From Prevotella sp. UBA1378 (GTDB taxonomy: Bacteria > Bacteroidota > Bacteroidia > Bacteroidales > Bacteroidaceae), in the NCBI GenBank assembly GCA_002305505.1, contig DBRC01000017.1, forward strand, positions 15,246 through 34,036: a stretch of DNA of 18,791 nucleotides, in the 5' to 3' direction. This document shows, piece after piece, positions 14,015 to 18,791 of the stretch; positions within the stretch are counted from its first letter, which is position 1, and the number at the start of each line of letters is the position of its first letter. The notes beneath the pieces are model-generated. The model made no database searches. It was not told where the DNA came from and was given only the letters and a program-made list of their open reading frames with translations. The position numbers and the translations under genes were made by a program.

Positions 14015-14058
14015 GGCAAGCGTAGGATTTTGATATAATTCCTAATTCTATGCTTGCC
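14015..14058 (+). terminator. Intercistronic hairpin after the NVEALA gene (partial terminator or mRNA stabiliser)
   Basis: All 15 positions of 14015-14029 (ggcaagcgtaggatt) pair with 14044-14058 (aattctatgcttgcc) when two G-U pairs are allowed, with a 14-nt loop. The G-U pairs show that it works as RNA. It lacks a proper U-tract, so readthrough to the next gene at 14088 is likely. Confidence 0.75.
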
Positions 14059-14087
14059 GCTTTGTAAAAATATTTAAATATAGTCTC

Positions 14088-15260
14088 ATGAAATCGAAAT
14101 TGCTAAATACTACAATTATATTTTGCTGTTCAACTATTATAACTTTAGTTTCTTCTTGCAACCAGGCTGAAGACATCCCATTAGATGAACATCAATCAGT
14201 TTATTATAAAATTGACCCTTCACATCAATCAAATCCGTTAAGTCTTGCTGAATATAATGTAGATTCTGTATGTTCACTTTCATTTTCACAAACAAAAAAT
14301 GAACCTGAAATATCAAAAATATTAGTCAAGAACAACAGAATCTATATTATGGATTCAAGAATAAATAGGACAGTATTTGTATTTGATAATACTGGAAAAT
14401 ATTTATTTAAAGTCGGTGAAAGGGGTCGTGCAAAACATGAATATCCAAATGCCCCTACTGATTTTTTTGTGGACAATATGAATAATATCCATGTATTTGA
14501 TCAGGTTGGTCAAAAGGTAATCTCTTTCAATAAATACGGAAAAGTCTTTAGAGTAGTTGTTACTGGCGGACATTTCCCTCATTCATTTGGATTGACTAGT
14601 GATAATAGATATGCTTATTGCAGATCCGATAAATCGACAGATGGAAAGCAACCTGCTTTGATGTTCTGCGATTGGAATTCGGAGAATCCAAAGAAAGTAT
14701 TACCTATGAATGAAAGTTGTGTTTACAGACCTTCAGACAGAACGTTCTTCTCTAACGAGAAACTACTTTCTCATATTCCAATTTTGTCTGATTCTGTACT
14801 GGTATTTCAAAATGATTCTTTAGAAAAAGTTGTTCATTTCGACTTTGGTGGTCATTTTTTAAAGAAGGAACATCCAGAATATTTAACTAGTCTTGAAGCT
14901 GCAGCTGCCGTTGGTAAGTATTCTGGAGTTTGGTCACTCCTTGAATATCAAGAAACTAAAGATTTAGCTTATCTAGAATATATATACCAATCAAATGGTA
15001 GAAGGTGGCTTTATAATAAGCATACTAAGAAGGCAATTACTTCAACAGGCTTGTTTGATGGGGTTTACCCATTTTCAAAATATTTTCTTAGAGATAATCA
15101 AATCATAACACTTGTTGATCAAAATACAGTCAATGAGCTGAAGGAATTTATTGATAATCCAGAATTTAAGAGCAATTTAAGTAAATCTGCTCCAGAAGTA
15201 AGAGCAATTTTTGAAGGAAAAATTAAAGTGCCTGCAATATTCTATATTAGTTTAAAATAA
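14088..15260 (+). CDS. 6-bladed beta-propeller lipoprotein
   Basis: The 390-aa precursor has a lipoprotein signal (lipobox VSSC, lipidated C24), so it is anchored in the outer or inner membrane. The mature part shows the repeated strand patterns of the Bacteroidota 6-bladed beta-propeller family: KILVKNNRIYIMDSRINRTV then FVFDNTGKYLFKVGERGRA (about 83-123), DFFVDNMNNIHVFDQVGQKVI (about 125-145), and FNKYGKVFRVV. Such proteins regularly accompany NVEALA genes, which this one follows by 95 nt. The propeller is a likely binding or scaffold module; no enzyme motif is visible. The next gene starts 2 nt after its stop, so they share a transcript. Confidence 0.85.
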   Translation: MKSKLLNTTIIFCCSTIITLVSSCNQAEDIPLDEHQSVYYKIDPSHQSNPLSLAEYNVDSVCSLSFSQTKNEPEISKILVKNNRIYIMDSRINRTVFVFDNTGKYLFKVGERGRAKHEYPNAPTDFFVDNMNNIHVFDQVGQKVISFNKYGKVFRVVVTGGHFPHSFGLTSDNRYAYCRSDKSTDGKQPALMFCDWNSENPKKVLPMNESCVYRPSDRTFFSNEKLLSHIPILSDSVLVFQNDSLEKVVHFDFGGHFLKKEHPEYLTSLEAAAAVGKYSGVWSLLEYQETKDLAYLEYIYQSNGRRWLYNKHTKKAITSTGLFDGVYPFSKYFLRDNQIITLVDQNTVNELKEFIDNPEFKSNLSKSAPEVRAIFEGKIKVPAIFYISLK

Positions 15261-15262
15261 AA

Positions 15263-15832
15263 GTGAAAAATTATATTATACCATTTTTGTTGTCTTTCTC
15301 GATGTTCTTATATACTGGTTGCAAATCAGATCAAGATAAAATCGAAGACGATATAAAGGAGATGAAATCTGATCCGTTTGTGATCCCATATTCAAAGATG
15401 TCGTGTTGGATAAATGATTCCATACAGACAAAACGTCCTTGGGAAAATGCGAAAATGAAATTAGTCGTTTATACTGATTCTACGAAGTGTTCAGAGTGTA
15501 CTTTTAAGAATATGTATATGTGGGAAGATTTCGTTAAACTTGAAAAGCAATACAGCAATAAATTTAATATTGTGTATATCTTTCAAGCGAAAATAGGTAT
15601 GCACGATAAAGACCTGGCCTCGTCATTCAATATGACAGAGCTCAATCATCCTATGTATATTGATTCAAAGAGTGAGTTCTCGAAAGCGAATCCTCAATTA
15701 CCACAAGAATCAATATTTCATATTTTTCTCCTTGATGAAAACAATAATGTAATTCTAGTAGGAAATCCACTTTTTAACCCTAAAATAGAAAAGATGCTTC
15801 GAAAGTATCTTCAAGAAAAATTAGGAAAATAA
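15263..15832 (+). CDS. Thioredoxin-like lipoprotein with CxxC
   Basis: The start is GTG at 15263, 2 nt after the propeller stop. No ATG gives a complete signal peptide. A lipobox YTGC makes C20 the lipid anchor. The mature domain (about 55-189) has a thioredoxin-like order: MKLVVYTDSTKCSECTF with C76-S-E-C79, then FNIVYIFQAK, and later the IFHIFLLDENNNVILVGNP strands (about 152-170). The CxxC is at the expected active-site position, although proline at the cis-Pro position was not verified. It probably handles disulfides at the envelope, and cysteine-rich products of the neighbouring gene are attractive substrates. The last nucleotide is 19 nt before the next gene, so they are in one operon. 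Confidence 0.8.
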   Translation: MKNYIIPFLLSFSMFLYTGCKSDQDKIEDDIKEMKSDPFVIPYSKMSCWINDSIQTKRPWENAKMKLVVYTDSTKCSECTFKNMYMWEDFVKLEKQYSNKFNIVYIFQAKIGMHDKDLASSFNMTELNHPMYIDSKSEFSKANPQLPQESIFHIFLLDENNNVILVGNPLFNPKIEKMLRKYLQEKLGK

Positions 15833-15851
15833 CTCATTAACTATTAACATT

Positions 15852-18647
15852 ATGGTCAAGATAAAGATCTTTCTATTGTCAATATTTATATTGTTTTTTT
15901 GCTCATGTGATATGGAACTCGATTTCTCTTTGCAATTCGCAGGAGAAAACCGTAGCGAAATAGAAAAGGTTTTAGAACATTTCAAAAGCGACAAAGATCC
16001 ATTGAAATATGAAGCTGCTAAGTTCTTAATCGAAAATATGCCATACCATTCTTCTTATTATGGAAAGGATGTGGATAAGTATGACAATGCATATATAGAA
16101 ATGGCTAAAGAAGCTAAGGAATTTAGAGATAGCATTGTTACAGCAAAGACAAAAAAACTTGACCAAAAGATGTTTAAGAAGATTCCAGACATCAAACAGA
16201 TGAAAGCCGAGTATCTAATAAAAGCAATTAACGATGCATGTGATGTATGGAACAAAGTGAATTGGAATAAGGATTACGATGACTCATTCTTCTTTAACTA
16301 TGTACTGCCTTATCGTATATTTGAAGAATCACTAAGTGATTGGCGCAAGACTATAAAAGCTGAATTTCCTTATTTGGATAAGCCTATTGTTTATAGTATT
16401 AAGGGAATGCAGATGCCTGCATCCTTGGCAACATTAGTAAACTGTAAAGCCGTAAATTCTCCAAGTTCTCTAAAAGGGCAAACTGTTCAACTATCGAATG
16501 ATGGTTCTGCTGTTACTTTTAGTATCAACTCGCCTATTTCGGTAAAAAAACTAATAAATTATCGATATAATACGCTAGCAAAAGATGCGAAAGCAGCAAT
16601 AGAACTAAATGGTAAAAAAGTTGGTACCCTAAATTTGGAACCTACTAATAGCATTTATTCATTCCGCAATACCCGTTCCGGTTTGGTCCTTCCATTGCGA
16701 AAAGGCGAGAACAAATTGAGTGTTAAATACGTGAATAAGCCATTTGAACTCGACTACATTGAATTAGCTGCTTTCGAACCATATTATGACGAGAAAACAG
16801 AGGACTTTTCTTCAAATTATTGCCAAATTCAGAATGTAGGTACAGGAAACTATGTTTCTTTGGATACCCTGAAGGAAACGATGGAAAAACCTGTTTTCTT
16901 GCATAGATATTCAGCAAACGATCGCAGTTTAAATCTTCGAATGGACTACATGGGCTATCCTTGCTGGAGAATCATGCCAATGGATTCTACCAATATATGT
17001 ATTGAGAATCGTTGGGTTAGTCTTGACACCTTGAATGCAATGGGTAAGTATCAATGGATGAGTAGTAATCAGGGAAACAATCATCAAAGATGGGTGATTA
17101 TTCCAGTTGGCAATGGTATGTACAAGATTATGAACAAGTTCTCCGGCTTATTCTGGGAATCAGGAACCGACTGGCAAACAGGAAAGGAGATTATAGTTCA
17201 GAATATATATTCTGGAAAGGCAACTCAGAAGTGGAAGATTACTAAAAAGGGAGATAATCCTTATGCTCAGTCTTTATACAAAATAGGTAGCATGATTTCC
17301 TATGGACTTCGAGTTACAGATGCTATGTCGCAGTTTGAATACATTCCTAACAGAGGAAGTATTCCTCCAAGTCTTTCTGCGTTATGCAAATATAGAACTG
17401 GAAAATGTCAGGACGAAGGTTCTTTTACAGTTTCTTTATCAAGATACCTAGGCATTCCTACAGCAATAGATTTTACGCCTCATTGGGGAAATCGTCCTAA
17501 CAATCACACGTGGAGTGTGCTTGTCTTGCCAAATGGTAAATCAGTTACATTCTATATGAATCGTGCTCCAGGTGATACAGCACAATATACCAACAATTAC
17601 GTAAAGCCAAAGATATTCAGATACTGTTTTGAATTGAACCGTGATATGGTTAGCGATTTAAGTGGTGAGATTGAGGTGCCAAAACTCTTTAAGCAACCAA
17701 CATTCACAGATGTAACAGATGAATACTGTGAAACAACTGATGTTAAAAGAGAAATCCCTAAAGAATATCGTGATCATGACATTGCCTACATCTGTGTAAA
17801 TGAAAGAGAGCAATGGATACCGGTACATTATGGAAAGATTCACTTTGGTAGAGTTACATTTACTTCAATGGGACGTAATGTTCTCTATACTGTTGGCTTC
17901 TGGAAAAATGGCCAGATTCAGCCTGTAGGTAATCCTTTTATTCTTCAAGGTGATGGTTCAATAAGAGAAATTGTTGCTGACAGATCCAAGAGACAGACAA
18001 TGACTCTGAACCGCAAATATCCTTTCTTCGGTAAATTCGATCAGTTCAACAATCGCATGGGCTATGGTCAGTTCCAAGGAAGTAACAAGGAAGACTTTAC
18101 TGAAAAAACAACCTTATATATGCACGAAGGCATAACAGAAGGATGTTGGTATGAGAGGAAGCTGAAGCCTTCACAGCAGAAGTATAAATACCTGCGTTAT
18201 ATTGGCCATACGAATTCGTTCTGCAATGTGAATGAAATTGAGTTCTACAATAGTAAAAACCAAAAATTGAAAGGAAAGATTATCGGAACCCAAGGTACAG
18301 ACAAACAGACTAAGGAAACAGTGTTTGATGGTGATGTATTAACAGGTTTCAATGGTAACAGTCCTGATGGACATTGGGTAGGTCTTGAATTACCTCAACT
18401 TTCAGACGTAGCCAAGATTAGATACATGCCACGAAATGATGGCAACTGTGTAGAGGTTGGTGATAAATATCAACTGTTGATGTATGATCGTGGAAAATGG
18501 CGTACATTAGGTTGGAAACGAGCAAGACACACTTTACTAGTCTTTAAGAACCTGCCAAGTGGAGGGCTTTACCTACTTAAGGACCGTACCAAAGGAAATG
18601 AAGAAAGAATTTTTACTTATGAAAAGGGAAAACAAGTTTGGTGGTAA
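15852..18647 (+). CDS. Large lipoprotein: CBM-like, ricin-like, transglutaminase-like and discoidin-like parts
   Basis: The 931-aa precursor has the lipobox FCSC (C19). Parts in order: a charged helical region (25-150); a beta-rich carbohydrate-binding-like module (about 205-310, SISVKKLINYRYN-type strands ending in DYIELAAF); and a ricin-type beta-trefoil (about 320-465, with repeated QRW/QKW motifs such as NNHQRWVI and ATQKWKI). Next is a transglutaminase-like core (about 470-570, GKCQDEG with C519 and NNHTWSV with H552, the Cys-His pair). It ends with a discoidin/F5-8-like C-terminus (about 777-931, NVNEIEFYN). The acid of the triad was not identified with certainty. It is likely an anchored peptidase or crosslinker that binds carbohydrate. 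It lies in the operon of the preceding two lipoproteins. Confidence 0.8.
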   Translation: MVKIKIFLLSIFILFFCSCDMELDFSLQFAGENRSEIEKVLEHFKSDKDPLKYEAAKFLIENMPYHSSYYGKDVDKYDNAYIEMAKEAKEFRDSIVTAKTKKLDQKMFKKIPDIKQMKAEYLIKAINDACDVWNKVNWNKDYDDSFFFNYVLPYRIFEESLSDWRKTIKAEFPYLDKPIVYSIKGMQMPASLATLVNCKAVNSPSSLKGQTVQLSNDGSAVTFSINSPISVKKLINYRYNTLAKDAKAAIELNGKKVGTLNLEPTNSIYSFRNTRSGLVLPLRKGENKLSVKYVNKPFELDYIELAAFEPYYDEKTEDFSSNYCQIQNVGTGNYVSLDTLKETMEKPVFLHRYSANDRSLNLRMDYMGYPCWRIMPMDSTNICIENRWVSLDTLNAMGKYQWMSSNQGNNHQRWVIIPVGNGMYKIMNKFSGLFWESGTDWQTGKEIIVQNIYSGKATQKWKITKKGDNPYAQSLYKIGSMISYGLRVTDAMSQFEYIPNRGSIPPSLSALCKYRTGKCQDEGSFTVSLSRYLGIPTAIDFTPHWGNRPNNHTWSVLVLPNGKSVTFYMNRAPGDTAQYTNNYVKPKIFRYCFELNRDMVSDLSGEIEVPKLFKQPTFTDVTDEYCETTDVKREIPKEYRDHDIAYICVNEREQWIPVHYGKIHFGRVTFTSMGRNVLYTVGFWKNGQIQPVGNPFILQGDGSIREIVADRSKRQTMTLNRKYPFFGKFDQFNNRMGYGQFQGSNKEDFTEKTTLYMHEGITEGCWYERKLKPSQQKYKYLRYIGHTNSFCNVNEIEFYNSKNQKLKGKIIGTQGTDKQTKETVFDGDVLTGFNGNSPDGHWVGLELPQLSDVAKIRYMPRNDGNCVEVGDKYQLLMYDRGKWRTLGWKRARHTLLVFKNLPSGGLYLLKDRTKGNEERIFTYEKGKQVWW

Positions 18648-18671
18648 AATTTTAAATACTCTTTTAGTTAT

Positions 18672-18791
18672 ATGATGAAGACATTAAATATACGGGAAAG
18701 AATTGCTGAAACGCTGCGAATCATGCTTGGGATATGTTTTATACTATCAGGAGTACTGAAAGCTGTTAATGTATATTCTTTTGCTCAGGAG
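18672..18791 (+). CDS. MauE/DoxX-like membrane protein (5' part, runs off the window)
   Basis: From ATG 18672 (or 18675) the frame is open to the window edge: MMKTLNIRERIAETLRIMLG, then ICFILSGVLKAVNVYSFAQE. The conserved LGICFILSGVLKAVNVYSFA resembles the first helix of the MauE/DoxX family, small four-helix membrane proteins tied to thiol redox. Such a gene beside a CxxC lipoprotein and a Cys-rich precursor is coherent. Only 40 residues are visible, so the family call is provisional. It begins 24 nt after the large lipoprotein. Confidence 0.6.
   Translation, partial: MMKTLNIRERIAETLRIMLGICFILSGVLKAVNVYSFAQE

Overview
The window is a piece of a Bacteroidales chromosome (Bacteroidota). The evidence is direct. 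Promoters fit the Bacteroidota consensus TTTG-19/21 nt-TAnnTTTG, start sites are A/T-rich and mostly lack a Shine-Dalgarno, and several families are typical of the group (NVEALA, 6-bladed beta-propeller lipoproteins, a helix-hairpin-helix/outer-membrane barrel protein). I cannot name the genus from sequence alone.

There are three compositional zones (judged by eye). (1) 1-7145 is GC-rich core: a repeat-bearing intergenic region, pckA (ATP-dependent PEP carboxykinase) with its own promoter and terminator, a short frameshifted ORF, a conserved hypothetical gene, a 667-aa helix-hairpin-helix/beta-barrel protein, and a tight three-gene operon (polysaccharide deacetylase, GtrB-like polyprenyl-phosphate glycosyltransferase, GtrA-like flippase) that probably builds and flips a lipid-linked sugar. 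(2) About 7146-12533 is a lower-GC accessory segment inserted directly after gtrA. It holds an Abi_2/AbiF-type HEPN protein on the minus strand with a small structured RNA immediately upstream (own promoter, stem, T-rich end: an RNA-antitoxin-like arrangement). A 200-nt imperfect inverted repeat with its own promoter follows, then a four-gene secreted-protein operon that includes a CsgG-like protein, ending in a strong terminator. The last 183 bp of the gtrA region (49 codons plus downstream DNA) is repeated at 12534-12716, so the segment is bracketed by direct repeats, as expected for an integration or recombination at the gtrA 3' end. (3) 12717-13581 is repeat-rich intergenic DNA. It contains a four-unit, 22-bp-period palindrome array folding into a 34-bp-arm hairpin and a small gene broken by an in-frame TGA. 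It also contains repeats shared with positions 78-241. From 13582 to the right edge is an AT-rich NVEALA locus: a cysteine-rich secreted peptide precursor, a strong intercistronic hairpin, a 6-bladed beta-propeller lipoprotein, a thioredoxin-like lipoprotein with CxxC, a very large lipoprotein with ricin-like, transglutaminase-like and discoidin-like parts, and the start of a MauE/DoxX-like membrane protein.

The two accessory blocks are the interesting part. The first couples a probable phage-defence toxin/RNA pair to a secreted CsgG-like operon within a repeat-bounded island. The second looks like a peptide precursor made together with envelope thiol-redox and transglutaminase-type enzymes. 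What that second locus makes is not known to me, and I offer its function only as inference.
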